A program made the translations under genes and the position numbers. Source: Kineothrix sp. MB12-C1 (GTDB lineage Bacteria > Bacillota > Clostridia > Lachnospirales > Lachnospiraceae). From it: a stretch of 64,000 bases of DNA. Location: contig NZ_CP132957.1 of the NCBI RefSeq assembly GCF_030863805.1, positions 1,426,001-1,490,000 on the forward strand. The letters are read 5' to 3'. Below the pieces are notes generated by a model. That model was not told the origin of the DNA. It saw nothing but the letters and a program-made list of their open reading frames with translations, and searched no databases. This document shows positions 35,615 to 45,798 of the stretch, piece after piece; position 1 is the first letter of the stretch; the number at the start of each line of letters is the position of its first letter.

Positions 35615-36982
35615 CTATCTTCTCTCTTCAATATCTACATATTCTTTTTCCACCATTATACTTTTATAAGCAGGACGGATAATCTTATCCACATTGATAA
35701 GCTCCTCCAAGCGATGTGCGCTCCATCCTACAATTCTTGCGATCGCGAATATAGGTGTATACAATTCCAACGGAATATCCAGCATACTATATACAAAACC
35801 GCTGTAGAAATCCACATTCGCGCTAACGCCTTTATAAATGTTGCGTTTTTCTCCGATTACCTCCGGTGCAAGACGCTCTATCATGGAATAGAGCTTGAAG
35901 TCTTCTCCGCGGTTCTTGTCGCAAGCAAGTCTTTCTACAAAGTTTTTAAAAATAGTCGCTCTCGGATCCGAGATGGAATATACTGCATGCCCCATACCGT
36001 AAATCAGACCGCTCTTATCGAATACTTCCTTGTTCAGCATACGTCCAAGGTAATCCTTTACCTCTTCCTCATCGTCCAAGTCCTTAATATTTTTCTTAAT
36101 ATTCGCCATCATTTCCACTACTTTAATATTAGCACCACCGTGCTTAGGTCCCTTCAGGGAAGAAAGTGCTGCAGCGATAACCGAATATGTATCGGAACCC
36201 GAAGAGGTTACTACTCTCGTGGTAAAGGTAGAATTATTTCCGCCGCCGTGTTCCATATGAAGAACAAGTGCGATATCCAATACGCGCGCCTCTAACTCTG
36301 TATATTTCATATCCGGACGGAGCATTCTCAATAAATTCTCTGCAGTGGACAGATTGGGATCCGGTCTGTGGATATAGAAGCTGTCATCACATTCATAATG
36401 GTTATAAGCATGATACCCATAGACAGAAAGCATGGGGAATACACTGATTAAAGTCATACATTGACGAAGGACATTCTCAATGCTCAAATCCGAAACCTGC
36501 TTATCATAAGAAGCTAAGGCAAGAACGCTCTTTGTCAGTGAGTTCATAATATCCTTGCTGGAAGCCTTCATAATAACATCTCTCGTAAAATTGGTAGGCA
36601 ATGTACACATCAGGGCTAAATTCTCGCTGAATTCTGCCAATTCTTCTTTATTGGGCAAACTTCCAAATAAGAGAAGATAAGCAATCTCTTCGAAGCCGCA
36701 TCTTTCCTTATGCTCAAAGCCTGCCACCAACTCAATAATATCGTAACCGCGATACAAAAGTCTTCCTTCGCAGGGAACTCTTTTCCCATCGATTACATCC
36801 TGTGATTTAATATGAGAAATATTGGTAAGACCTGCAAGAACGCCTTCACCATTTTTATCCCTTAATCCCCTCTTTACACCATATTCGTCATAGAGAGGAA
36901 TATCGATATTATTATTTTCCACACAGATTTGGCTGTATTTCGCAGTATAATTTTCGAGTTTCTCTTTCTTGCCGTTTCTCAT
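35615..36982 (-). CDS. gltA: Citrate synthase
   Basis: A 455-residue enzyme condensing acetyl-CoA and oxaloacetate to citrate, the entry to 2-oxoglutarate and glutamate synthesis in many clostridia. Active-site histidine regions are visible: HMEHGGGNNSTFTTRVVTS, SLKGPKHGGANIKVVEMM and YGMGHAVYSISDPRA. ATG at 36982 is chosen because AAAGGAG lies 8 nt upstream; the longer frame from 37024 has none. No other TCA gene is adjacent. It is followed at 15 nt by the DUF1538 gene and preceded at 50 nt by a MarR regulator, so the four appear to form one transcription unit. Confidence 0.94.
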   Translation of the reverse strand: MRNGKKEKLENYTAKYSQICVENNNIDIPLYDEYGVKRGLRDKNGEGVLAGLTNISHIKSQDVIDGKRVPCEGRLLYRGYDIIELVAGFEHKERCGFEEIAYLLLFGSLPNKEELAEFSENLALMCTLPTNFTRDVIMKASSKDIMNSLTKSVLALASYDKQVSDLSIENVLRQCMTLISVFPMLSVYGYHAYNHYECDDSFYIHRPDPNLSTAENLLRMLRPDMKYTELEARVLDIALVLHMEHGGGNNSTFTTRVVTSSGSDTYSVIAAALSSLKGPKHGGANIKVVEMMANIKKNIKDLDDEEEVKDYLGRMLNKEVFDKSGLIYGMGHAVYSISDPRATIFKNFVERLACDKNRGEDFKLYSMIERLAPEVIGEKRNIYKGVSANVDFYSGFVYSMLDIPLELYTPIFAIARIVGWSAHRLEELINVDKIIRPAYKSIMVEKEYVDIEERR

Positions 36983-37032
36983 AGTTATTCTCCTTTTCTC
37001 CGATAAAATATGCCCGATTCCCAACTTTCTTT

Positions 37033-37470
37033 TTAAAATGTTCCTAATTCCCTATTTATATTGCTCGCAATCTTCTGGGCTACCTTTAGCATAATCTGCT
37101 TTTCTTCTTCTGTAATGTCTTGATACATAATATCTGCCAATCGCTGCCTGAGCTTGAGCAATTCTTCGCAGACAGGCTGTGCTTCCTTTGTCAGATGCAA
37201 ATGAATACATCTCCTATCTTGTTCATCCGCCTGCCCCCTAATGTATCCGCGCTCCGTCAGATGTTCAATTGCCTGTGAAATATGAGCCTTGGAAAAAAAC
37301 TTATTCTCCGCAATATCCCTTGCCGTATCGTACTTACCATTTCTTAAAAAAATCAAAATTTCAATTTCGATTTTATGCAATCCATACCTCTCTGTAATCA
37401 GATTGCTCATTTTCTCGTAAAGCCTTTTAAACTGTTGACCGTTTAATAAGGTTTCAAAATCATTATCCAC
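37033..37470 (-). CDS. MarR-family transcriptional regulator
   Basis: A 145-residue winged-helix repressor. The core reads FLRNGKYDTARDIAENKFFSKAHISQAIEHLTERGYI, with the recognition helix AHISQAIEHL, and the wing QADEQDRRCIHLHLTKEA. Dimerisation helices flank it. It is first in a unit with citrate synthase, the DUF1538 protein and the PII-like protein, and probably controls that unit by binding repeated GTTCA sites in its own upstream region (37503-37541). A ligand-binding pocket for a small metabolite is usual; the ligand is unknown. ATG is at 37470. Confidence 0.9.
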   Translation of the reverse strand: MDNDFETLLNGQQFKRLYEKMSNLITERYGLHKIEIEILIFLRNGKYDTARDIAENKFFSKAHISQAIEHLTERGYIRGQADEQDRRCIHLHLTKEAQPVCEELLKLRQRLADIMYQDITEEEKQIMLKVAQKIASNINRELGTF

Positions 37471-37502
37471 AACTATTTCCTCGCATCAAGACCGTAATTG
37501 AA

Positions 37503-37541
37503 GGTTCAATCGTTCACATTGGAACAGTTCACTTTTAAACC
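37503..37541. promoter_or_regulatory. Repeated GTTCA half-sites upstream of marR
   Basis: GTTCA occurs at 37504, 37512 and 37527, with an overlapping GAAC-A-GTTC dyad at 37522-37530, and GGTT/AACC at the ends. This fits an auto-regulatory operator. A -35-like TTGACA (complement of about 37566-37571) precedes it on the minus strand. Confidence 0.5.
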
Positions 37542-37715
37542 ATTTTCGCATATATAATTTTTACTGTCAATATTTTTTTTATTTTTCTCTTTTTAAGATT
37601 TTTATTTTTCTCTTGTTAAGATTGTGCTAAGAAACCTCCCTTTTGCTTTTCACACAGTAATAAATGTTATAATAGACGTGATATTTCAATCACAATCTCA
37701 GGAGGTTACAACACA

Positions 37716-37859
37716 ATGAATATTGGAATTTTAATTATCGCTATTGTCGGCGGTGCTGCAGGGCTCCTTTCCACACTTTATCTCACCTTTAGCTTTCCGG
37801 CAGTCATCATCTGGAAATTATATCGAAGGATAGTTCATGGGATCCCGGTAACTAAATAA
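37716..37859 (+). CDS. Small membrane protein, 47 residues
   Basis: A short gene preceded by AGGAGG 10 nt from ATG and by a consensus TATAAT (37668-37673). The product MNIGILIIAIVGGAAGLLST... has one hydrophobic helix (about 3-33) with the FSFPAVIIWKLYRR turn and a short basic cytoplasmic tail ending HGIPVTK. It ends 11 nt before a strong terminator, so it is a self-contained unit. I recall similar short proteins from Lachnospiraceae but no named function. Its position beside the ATP synthase operon does not prove a role there. Confidence 0.72.
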   Translation: MNIGILIIAIVGGAAGLLSTLYLTFSFPAVIIWKLYRRIVHGIPVTK

Positions 37860-37870
37860 AAACCAATAAG

Positions 37871-37914
37871 GCCGCAGCAAACTGATCTTGATATCAATTT
37901 TCCTGCGGCTTTTT
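37871..37914. terminator. Bidirectional terminator after atpC and the small gene
   Basis: GCCGCAG (37871-37877) pairs with CTGCGGC (37903-37909), followed by TTTTTG on the plus strand. On the minus strand a T-rich run (TTATTGGTTTTTATTT) follows, ending the ATP synthase operon. Confidence 0.88.
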
Positions 37915-37943
37915 GCTTGTCTCTATTTTCTATATTTTTCTTT

Positions 37944-38351
37944 TTATTTATATTTTCTCGATACTTTTAAGCGATTCATAGCCCGGGATAACGTAGCCTG
38001 GGTATGATAATGTTCGCGGATACTCTGTTGCTGGCGCAGTCGTTCCTGAGCACGTTCCTGAGCCTCCTGAGCTCTTCGAATATCGATTTCTTCCGGTTTC
38101 TCCGCTGTCTGAACGAGAAGTCTGGCCCGGTTATTCACCATTTCAAAAAAACCGAGCCCGACAACTGCATTTATTTCATTCCCATCCTCCATGCGAATCT
38201 TAATATCACCTTCGACCACAGCAATAACCATATTTTCATGATTGGCAAGGACACCTACCATTCCATCCAAGGTTGGAAGAATGAGAGATTCACAACGACC
38301 ATTATGAAAAATTCTGTCGGCGGCTATCACCTTTAAGTAAAATGTGTTCAT
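37944..38351 (-). CDS. atpC: ATP synthase epsilon subunit
   Basis: A 135-residue epsilon subunit of the F1 central stalk. The N-terminal beta-sandwich is clear (LKVIAADRIFHNGRCESLILPT, GVLANHENMVIAV). The C-terminal two-helix region (RRAQEAQERAQERLRQQQ...) is the inhibitory or regulatory element. Its length is at the standard size. Last gene of the operon, 19 nt after atpD, with the terminator 30 nt beyond its stop. Confidence 0.95.
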   Translation of the reverse strand: MNTFYLKVIAADRIFHNGRCESLILPTLDGMVGVLANHENMVIAVVEGDIKIRMEDGNEINAVVGLGFFEMVNNRARLLVQTAEKPEEIDIRRAQEAQERAQERLRQQQSIREHYHTQATLSRAMNRLKVSRKYK

Positions 38352-38370
38352 ACAACGCCTCTCTTTCCTA

Positions 38371-39771
<1,401 letters not shown>

Positions 39772-40665
39772 CTAACTCATCTTCTTTTTCTTCTGGGCTT
39801 TCGCTCCGCCGATTACCTCCGTAATCTGCTGAGTGATCACCGCCTGCCTCGCTCTATGATATATAATATCCAGTTCCTTCAACATGCTGTTCGCATTATC
39901 AACTGCTGCCTCCATCGCCATCATACGTGAATTCTGTTCGCTGCAAAACGATTCTACCAGCGCCCCATAGATAAAGCCTACCAGGTAATCGGATGCCATG
40001 TGATTTACCACGGTATAAATATCCGGCAAAAAGGCTAGCTCTTCCATGTGTACATCCGCAGATAAGGCCTGGCTGAACCTGGATTTCTTCAACGGAAGTA
40101 ACTTCATCATTTCCGCCTCTGCCTGCATGGCCGTTTCCATTTTGGTATAAATGACATAGATTTCATCGAGTTCGCCTCTATTATATCTTTCCATCACTAT
40201 TTCTGAAATGTCTCTCGCCCTGCTCAGCGTGGGATTCTGAACGACATATCGGAACTCCTCTTCTATCTCAATCTTCTTACGCCTGAAATACTGACGGCCC
40301 ATTTCCCCCAATACGAACAATACCGGATCGTGGCAGACCGCCATCTGTTCCTCTACCAACTTGATCACATTATGGTTATAGGCTCCTACAAGTCCTTTAT
40401 CCGCGGTGATAATAATATATCCAACTTTCTTATCTTCCGGATTTCTCTCTTCTTCACTTTCAAAATAACGACTTTCCATATCGGGCACATGCCGCAATAT
40501 CTGACTCATGGTATTTTGCAGCGTGTAGAAATATGGCTCCGTAGCTTCCAGACTCTTTCTCGCCTTTTTAAGCTTGGAAGAAGAAATCATATACATAGCA
40601 TTGGTAATCTTCCTTGTATCTTGTATGCTCTTCATCCTCGTTTGGATTTCTTTTATACTCGCCAT
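39772..40665 (-). CDS. atpG: ATP synthase gamma subunit
   Basis: A 297-residue rotor shaft of F1. N-terminal and C-terminal helices form the coiled coil (MASIKEIQTRMKSIQDTRKITNAMYMI; EQNSRMMAMEAAVDNANSML and YHRARQAVITQQITEVIGGA), with the central Rossmann-like globule (GYIIITADKGLVGAYNHNV). No Cys switch like that of chloroplast gamma is seen. It begins 6 nt after atpA and ends 12 nt before atpD. Confidence 0.96.
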   Translation of the reverse strand: MASIKEIQTRMKSIQDTRKITNAMYMISSSKLKKARKSLEATEPYFYTLQNTMSQILRHVPDMESRYFESEEERNPEDKKVGYIIITADKGLVGAYNHNVIKLVEEQMAVCHDPVLFVLGEMGRQYFRRKKIEIEEEFRYVVQNPTLSRARDISEIVMERYNRGELDEIYVIYTKMETAMQAEAEMMKLLPLKKSRFSQALSADVHMEELAFLPDIYTVVNHMASDYLVGFIYGALVESFCSEQNSRMMAMEAAVDNANSMLKELDIIYHRARQAVITQQITEVIGGAKAQKKKKMS

Positions 40666-40671
40666 ACGCTA

Positions 40672-42183
40672 TCACCTGCTCTTATATTCCCTTGCCGCCG
40701 CAATAATCTGTTCCGCTAATTCATCCGTCAAGGCTTTCTTCTCTTCGATCTCAGCACCTAAATGTGGATGGTTCCTACCCAGAAATCCCAGAATTTCGCT
40801 TTGGAAGCTCTTCACTTTCTTCACATCCACATCGTCAAAAATATGATTCTCAGCAAGGCAAAGGGTCATTACTTTCTCGTGAAGGGAAAGAGGCTGTGCC
40901 AAGGGCTGCTTCAAAAGTTCCATTAGCACCTTTCCGTGCTGTAACTGCTGTTTCGTCGTCTCATCCAAGTCCGAACTGAACTGTGTGAACACTTCCATTT
41001 CTCTATATTGCGCCAAATTGATACGGATGCTTCCCGAAGCTTTCTTCATCGCCTTCGTCTGGGCAGCACCGCCTACACGGGATACAGACAAGCCTACGTT
41101 AACTGCAGGCCTCATACCTGCGAAGAACAAATCACTTTCCAGAAAGATCTGACCATCGGTAATAGAAATTACATTCGTCGGAATATAGGCTGATACATCT
41201 CCCGCCTGTGTTTCAACGATCGGAAGCGATGTTATGGAGCCTCCACCCATCTTATCGCTCAGTCTGCAGGAACGCTCCAGTAACCTGGAGTGAAGATAGA
41301 ATACATCGCCCGGATACGCTTCACGTCCCGGGGAACGTTCTAACAAAAGGGATAATGCACGATAAGCGACCGCGTGCTTGGATAAATCATCATAAACCAT
41401 CAATACATCTTTACCCTGACGCATAAAATGCTCACCGAGTGCCGTTCCCGCATAAGGTGCAATATATTGTAATGAAGAAGGATCACTGGCTGTCGAAACT
41501 ACGACAATCGAATACCCAAGTGCTCCATGATGTTCCAAGGTAGATACTAATTTCGCTACGCTGGAAGCCTTCTGTCCAATCGCAACATAAATACAGATAA
41601 CACCTTTGCCCTTCTGATTCAAAATCGCATCCAGGGCAATGGAGGTCTTACCTGTCTGTCTGTCTCCGATAATCAACTCTCTTTGTCCGCGCCCAATGGG
41701 AAACATAGAGTCTATCGAAAGGATTCCTGTCTCCAAAGGCGTATCCACGGATTTACGTTCCACAATACCCGGAGCCTCCTCCTCGATCGGCCTATAATCT
41801 TCAAAGAGAATCTCTCCCTTATCATCGATGGGCTCGCCCAAGGCATTGACAACCCTTCCGATATATTCATCACCTACAGGGATGCCTGCCTTTTTTTTCG
41901 TTCTCGTTACCTTAGTACCTTCTTTTACTTCCGTATCTCTTCCAAAAAGGATACATCCGATTTCATTTTTCCGAATGTCCTGTACCATTCCTTTGACACC
42001 GGTATCGAACACTACGATTTCCCCGTACATCGCATGGTCAATGCCATATACCGTAGCAATTCCATCGCCTACCCAGATAACAGTTCCCACTTCTTGTTCT
42101 ACGGAATCCCAATTGTAATTTTCTACTTCTGCTTTTAAAATGGAAATAATATCTGCCGCACTGATTGCACTCACAGCACTCAC
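40672..42183 (-). CDS. atpA: ATP synthase alpha subunit
   Basis: A 503-residue noncatalytic nucleotide-binding subunit of F1. Walker A reads [18 protein letters not shown] near residue 172. [20 protein letters not shown] and [19 protein letters not shown] follow, with the arginine-finger region [34 protein letters not shown]. It starts 3 nt after the atpH stop. The N-terminal about 25 residues are the membrane-proximal helix that binds delta. All hallmarks of an active subunit are present. Confidence 0.97.
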   Translation of the reverse strand: MSAVSAISAADIISILKAEVENYNWDSVEQEVGTVIWVGDGIATVYGIDHAMYGEIVVFDTGVKGMVQDIRKNEIGCILFGRDTEVKEGTKVTRTKKKAGIPVGDEYIGRVVNALGEPIDDKGEILFEDYRPIEEEAPGIVERKSVDTPLETGILSIDSMFPIGRGQRELIIGDRQTGKTSIALDAILNQKGKGVICIYVAIGQKASSVAKLVSTLEHHGALGYSIVVVSTASDPSSLQYIAPYAGTALGEHFMRQGKDVLMVYDDLSKHAVAYRALSLLLERSPGREAYPGDVFYLHSRLLERSCRLSDKMGGGSITSLPIVETQAGDVSAYIPTNVISITDGQIFLESDLFFAGMRPAVNVGLSVSRVGGAAQTKAMKKASGSIRINLAQYREMEVFTQFSSDLDETTKQQLQHGKVLMELLKQPLAQPLSLHEKVMTLCLAENHIFDDVDVKKVKSFQSEILGFLGRNHPHLGAEIEEKKALTDELAEQIIAAAREYKSR

Positions 42184-42186
42184 CTC

Positions 42187-42684
42187 CTAAGTTAATTTCT
42201 TCTCTAATTGGCGCAGACGGCCTTCATAACTATGATCATATTCCATACCGCCTGCTTTTAAAAGATAACCGCCTAAAAGGTTCTCATCTTGTTTTTCTTC
42301 TAATAATACTTCTTCACAAGAAAACCTTCCTTTTAAAAACTGTATCATCTGCTCTTTCTCAGCTTCCCTTAAGGGCTTCACCACATACACCTGCGCACGC
42401 ATAATTCCATGCTGTTTCGCGTAATACTCACGATAGGCCTCAAAAGCTTCTGTAAGCTGCTCAACTTTCCCATATCTGCATATAAGCTTGATAAATACAG
42501 CCAGTTTTCCTTCGAAGACCTTATCGATTACCGCATATTTATGCTTCCTTGCAATGATGGGACTCTTTAAAAATTCTATAAGCCTCGGTTCCTTGTTCAA
42601 CAATTCCGCCGATGCTTCTATCTCTTTGTTCGGTATGGAAAGTTCATATAGAACTCGTCCATAATTATTAGCTGTTTGCGTCAT
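42187..42684 (-). CDS. atpH: ATP synthase delta subunit
   Basis: A 165-residue peripheral stalk subunit linking F1 to subunit b. It starts MTQTANNYGRVLYELSIPN and ends with a short Gly/Leu-rich strand (LGGYLLKAGGMEYDHSYEGRLRQLEKKL), typical of AtpH/OSCP. The start overlaps the end of atpF by 17 nt, giving translational coupling. A GTG at 42691-42693 would add three residues; ATG at 42684 is preferred. Confidence 0.9.
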   Translation of the reverse strand: MTQTANNYGRVLYELSIPNKEIEASAELLNKEPRLIEFLKSPIIARKHKYAVIDKVFEGKLAVFIKLICRYGKVEQLTEAFEAYREYYAKQHGIMRAQVYVVKPLREAEKEQMIQFLKGRFSCEEVLLEEKQDENLLGGYLLKAGGMEYDHSYEGRLRQLEKKLT

Positions 42685-43114
42685 TTGCCTCACCTGACTT
42701 CAATATTTTTCTGGCAGCCAAAAGAGCGAGTTCTGCAATCTGGCTCTCAGCTTCACGTCTGGCCTTCTCTTGCTGAAGTTCAATGTTCGCCTGTGTTCTT
42801 TCCATAATTCTCGCACACTGTTCTCTGGCATCTTCCAGAACCTGATTTCTCTCGCCGATTACCTGCTGTCTTGCCTGCAGTATAATCTCTCCGGCTTCCT
42901 GATCCGCCCGATTCATTTTCATCTCATACTGCTGCTTCAGCTCAAGAGCTTTCTTTTGTTCCATCCCGGCATCCTCTAATTGTCCCTGAATGAGCTGTTT
43001 GCGCTTCTCTATAATGCCCATTACCGGCTTTACTAAGAATTTCTTCATCAGTCCGTATAATACGAGTACATTGATAATAGTAAATACAATATTCCAAAAA
43101 TTTATATTCAGCAT
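42668..43114 (-). CDS. atpF: ATP synthase b subunit
   Basis: A 148-residue stator subunit. One N-terminal membrane helix (about 6-28, WNIVFTIINVLVLYGLMKKF) is followed by a long charged helix (KRKQLIQGQLEDAGMEQKKA to the end) that forms the dimeric peripheral stalk. It overlaps atpH by 17 nt. The length of about 150 suits a homodimer in H+-driven clostridial enzymes. It begins 50 nt after atpE. Confidence 0.92.
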   Translation of the reverse strand: MLNINFWNIVFTIINVLVLYGLMKKFLVKPVMGIIEKRKQLIQGQLEDAGMEQKKALELKQQYEMKMNRADQEAGEIILQARQQVIGERNQVLEDAREQCARIMERTQANIELQQEKARREAESQIAELALLAARKILKSGEANDANS

Positions 43115-43164
43115 ACTGCCTTCCGCCTTTCTTTTGTTCCGGAAATGCTCCAGACCATATTACC

Positions 43165-43395
43165 TTATTTCAAAAGCAAGATAATTAACAAAGCGATAAC
43201 AAAGCCGTAAATAGCTGTTGCTTCTGCAAGCGCTGCACCAATTAACAAGGTCGTTCTGATCTTACCATCAGCTTCCGGCTGTCTTGCAATGGCATCCGTA
43301 GCCTTTCCTGTTGCCAAACCGATCCCGATACCCGCTCCGATACCTGTAAATACTGCGATTGCCGCTCCTATTGCAATTAATAATGTTGAATCCAT
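43165..43395 (-). CDS. atpE: ATP synthase c subunit (ring)
   Basis: A 76-residue hairpin proteolipid with two long hydrophobic helices around the polar loop [10 protein letters not shown]. The ion-binding carboxylate lies in the second helix, in [10 protein letters not shown]. The Gln of helix 1 and the Ser after the Glu that bind Na+ in Ilyobacter- or Propionigenium-type rings are absent (the corresponding segments are [10 protein letters not shown] and AEAT), so H+ coupling is predicted. Glycine-rich GAGIGIG in helix 1 packs the ring. Confidence 0.95.
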   Translation of the reverse strand: MDSTLLIAIGAAIAVFTGIGAGIGIGLATGKATDAIARQPEADGKIRTTLLIGAALAEATAIYGFVIALLIILLLK

Positions 43396-43441
43396 AATAA
43401 ATACTCCTTTTCTCTTTTATCATTTTTTCTTTTTGTTTTAT

Positions 43442-44128
43442 TTATTCTAAAGCCTCTCCCATGAAAAGAGCGGTCAGAAATACAAATACATAAGCCTGAA
43501 TCAACCCGTCAAAAATATCGAAATACAAACTGAAAGCAACAGGAACTACCGCCGGAATGATGTTCTTAATCAGCTCCATAACTACGAATGCCCCTAATAC
43601 ATTACCGAAAAGCCGCATACAAAGAGACAGCGGACGGATAAATATTTCCATAAGATTGATGGGAAGTATAATTGCAACCGGCTGAGCAAATGCCTTCATC
43701 CATCCTTTTATCCCCTTTTGCCTGAATCCTGCCACCTCTATCAGTATGATACTGAGCAGCGCCAGAGCAATTGTTACATTCAAATCCTTCGTCGGAGGTT
43801 TAAAGCCGAATAATCCGATCAGATTCGCCATGCCGATGTATAGGCCCACTGTAATCAAATAGGGAATATATCGCCTGCCATGATGACCTGTACAGCCTTC
43901 AAAAAAATCAAACATTCCTTCCAAAGCCGTTTCAAGCAAAAGCTGTATTCTCCCCGGATTCTCTACTTTTAAGTTTCTTACGAATACAATTGCCAGCAAT
44001 GTGAGCGCAGCCATAATGATCCAAGTGACTGCCACTGACTCCAAAACCGGGATTCCCCCTAATATGGGAACCGTAAATACAGCCTCGCAATTCAGCTCCT
44101 CTAATAAGGACTCTATGAAAGCATCCAT
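43442..44128 (-). CDS. atpB: ATP synthase a subunit
   Basis: A 228-residue stator subunit that forms the two proton half-channels. It has about five to six membrane helices. The essential arginine lies in the helix segment PLSLCMRLFGNVLGAFVVMELI. The polar C-terminal helix FDGLIQAYVFVFLTALFMGEALE is also typical. It is the first gene of the operon; no atpI is seen upstream. A promoter is found at 44175-44203. Confidence 0.95.
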   Translation of the reverse strand: MDAFIESLLEELNCEAVFTVPILGGIPVLESVAVTWIIMAALTLLAIVFVRNLKVENPGRIQLLLETALEGMFDFFEGCTGHHGRRYIPYLITVGLYIGMANLIGLFGFKPPTKDLNVTIALALLSIILIEVAGFRQKGIKGWMKAFAQPVAIILPINLMEIFIRPLSLCMRLFGNVLGAFVVMELIKNIIPAVVPVAFSLYFDIFDGLIQAYVFVFLTALFMGEALE

Positions 44129-44174
44129 GCCTCACACTTCCTTTCTTTTTCCTATCGATAACAAATTTGTTGTC

Positions 44175-44203
44175 ATTCTATTCCTCCGATTTCTCTTTGT
44201 CAA
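44175..44203 (-). promoter_or_regulatory. Sigma-A promoter of the ATP synthase operon
   Basis: Consensus TTGACA (44198-44203) and TAGAAT (44175-44180) are 17 nt apart on the minus strand, 47 nt before atpB. A perfect AACAAATTTGTT palindrome follows at 44160-44171, in the first transcribed bases. The rest of the gap up to 44431 shows nothing further I can support. Confidence 0.8.
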
Positions 44204-44431
44204 TTACTCTATATGATTCTCATTCATCTCTTAACATCTTCTTAACTTTGTTAAACTTCATTAAACTTTTCTTTGATATTCATTCCCATTTTCGTCGGTT
44301 TTTACCTTTATTTTCTGGGAAAAATCTTTATTTTCATATCCTGTTTTAATAAAAAACCATAAAAGAGATAAAATAACACATTTTTTTTCTATTTTGCTAA
44401 CAAAAAATATTCGGAAAAGATTCCCAATTGA

Positions 44432-44477
44432 ACGAAAAGAGACCGGATTCCTTTTATCTGGTAAAAGAAAACCGGTC
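44432..44477 (-). terminator. Terminator of the pentose operon
   Basis: GACCGG (44441-44446) pairs with CCGGTC (44472-44477), extended inward by TTCCTTTTA/TAAAAGAAA. On the minus strand TCTTTTCG follows. A second small hairpin ACGTCC/GGACGT sits at 44484-44499. This ends the operon whose last gene stops at 44525. Confidence 0.88.
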
Positions 44478-44524
44478 CCCCGAACGTCCAACAGGACGTA
44501 CATTATTATATTTCTTCGAATAGA

Positions 44525-45184
44525 TTATGCATATGCAGCCTGTTGAATTTCTCTAATCAGATCCCCTTTATGGGTCTCTGCAAAATATGTCCTTCCCATA
44601 ATAATTTTATCCGCACCGCTGGCAATGCATCTCCTTGCCCTCTGGGCATTTAATCCGCCGTCTACCGCAATACTTATATCACGCTCGCCGATTAACTGCT
44701 TTATCCGCTCTATCCTCTCATATGTTTCTTCTACAAAACAGGAATTCTCTTCCCCCGGAGCCGTACTCATAACGAGAATCTCCATAGCATGATCTAAAAA
44801 GGGAAGCAATCTCTCCACTTTCGTATGAGGGGAAATCGCTATGCCGGTTCTCTTACCACATTCTCTTATGTAAGAAATGCCGTACAGCAAGACATCTTCC
44901 GGCGCTGAATCTAGATGCAAGGTGATTGTGTCAACTTTCTCATCCATAAAGCGGTCAATCATCTCCTCGGTTGGATAAACCATAAAATGTATATCTCTAT
45001 TAAGGCAGACATAGTCACCTACCGCTTTCGCCCACATATTGTTAAATCCAAACAGAGGGACAAAGTGGCCATCCATCACATCGATATGAATAGAATCCGC
45101 TTTATGTTCTTTTACTGTCTTTAACTCGCTTCCTATTTTAAGTATATCCGCGGCAAATACAGATATTGATACGTGCGTTTTCAT
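44525..45184 (-). CDS. Ribulose-phosphate 3-epimerase family protein
   Basis: A 219-residue TIM-barrel of the Rpe family (D-ribulose-5-P/D-xylulose-5-P epimerase; also AlsE, allulose-6-P epimerase). The metal/acid-base block HIDVMDGHFVP is intact at about 34-44, followed by HLDSAPEDVL, MSTAPGEENSCFVEETYERI and VDGGLNAQRARRCIASGADKIIMG. The N terminus (VSISVFAADILK) and the loop FGFNNMWAKAV differ from housekeeping Rpe. It overlaps the SIS gene by 4 nt and ends the operon. A substrate-shifted epimerase of a sugar phosphate is likely; the exact pair is not known. Confidence 0.85.
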   Translation of the reverse strand: MKTHVSISVFAADILKIGSELKTVKEHKADSIHIDVMDGHFVPLFGFNNMWAKAVGDYVCLNRDIHFMVYPTEEMIDRFMDEKVDTITLHLDSAPEDVLLYGISYIRECGKRTGIAISPHTKVERLLPFLDHAMEILVMSTAPGEENSCFVEETYERIERIKQLIGERDISIAVDGGLNAQRARRCIASGADKIIMGRTYFAETHKGDLIREIQQAAYA

Positions 45185-45795
45185 TTATCCTCCCCCTCTT
45201 CCTCCAGAAGTCTGTTTCCTACTTCTCCTCCGGGATGGATGAGCAAAAACTGTTTCTTCGAATATCCCCTTACTCTTGTTATCGCGATAGCAATGGAATC
45301 AAAGGCGGCAATTACTGCCATCGTGCTTGCCGTAGCGAGCATATTGAAATCATCAGGTTCTTTTTCTATTTTTATTTTTAACAGATAATCCGCTCTTTTG
45401 GCAAGATAAGAATCCTCCTTTTCGGTAACTGCTATAAGGATGGCTCCCTTCGTCTCACACGCTTTGATCATTTGGTTAATCTCAGGTGTAGAACCACCTT
45501 TTGACAGAAGAATCACTGCATCACCTTTTTGTACGACGCCTAGTCCTCCATGTACCGCATCCGCCGGAGATAAAAATAAAGCAGGACATTCCACACAACT
45601 GAGGGTATGGGCTATCTTCTTAGCTGCTGCCCCGGATGTGCCGCATCCCGATGTAATTATTTTCCCTTTACATCCTATAATTGTCTTTACAATATCATTT
45701 ATCTGTTCCTCATTCATATTCTCAGCAAGGCGGCGGATAGTATCTGCTTCACATCGTAATGTATCCCGGATGGATTCCATTATTTTTGCACTCAT
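45181..45795 (-). CDS. Arabinose-5-phosphate isomerase-like SIS protein, no CBS
   Basis: A 204-residue SIS-fold sugar isomerase of the KpsF/GutQ/KdsD type. It has the blocks GCGTSGAAAKKIAHTLSCV near 50, PADAVHGGLGVVQKGDAVIL with the HGxLG of A5P isomerases, and HPGGEVGNRLL at the end. The two C-terminal CBS domains of KdsD are missing, as in some catabolic A5P isomerases. It would interconvert D-arabinose 5-P and D-ribulose 5-P, or a hexulose analogue. The gene is 3 nt after araD and 4 nt overlapping the Rpe gene. Confidence 0.82.
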   Translation of the reverse strand: MSAKIMESIRDTLRCEADTIRRLAENMNEEQINDIVKTIIGCKGKIITSGCGTSGAAAKKIAHTLSCVECPALFLSPADAVHGGLGVVQKGDAVILLSKGGSTPEINQMIKACETKGAILIAVTEKEDSYLAKRADYLLKIKIEKEPDDFNMLATASTMAVIAAFDSIAIAITRVRGYSKKQFLLIHPGGEVGNRLLEEEGEDK

Positions 45796-45798
45796 TCC

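Noticed and set aside
44129-44173. 14-codon ORF with GGAGG before atpB, as a leader peptide
   Set aside because: Its ribosome binding site and ATG overlap the promoter -10 element, so the transcript would start after them.
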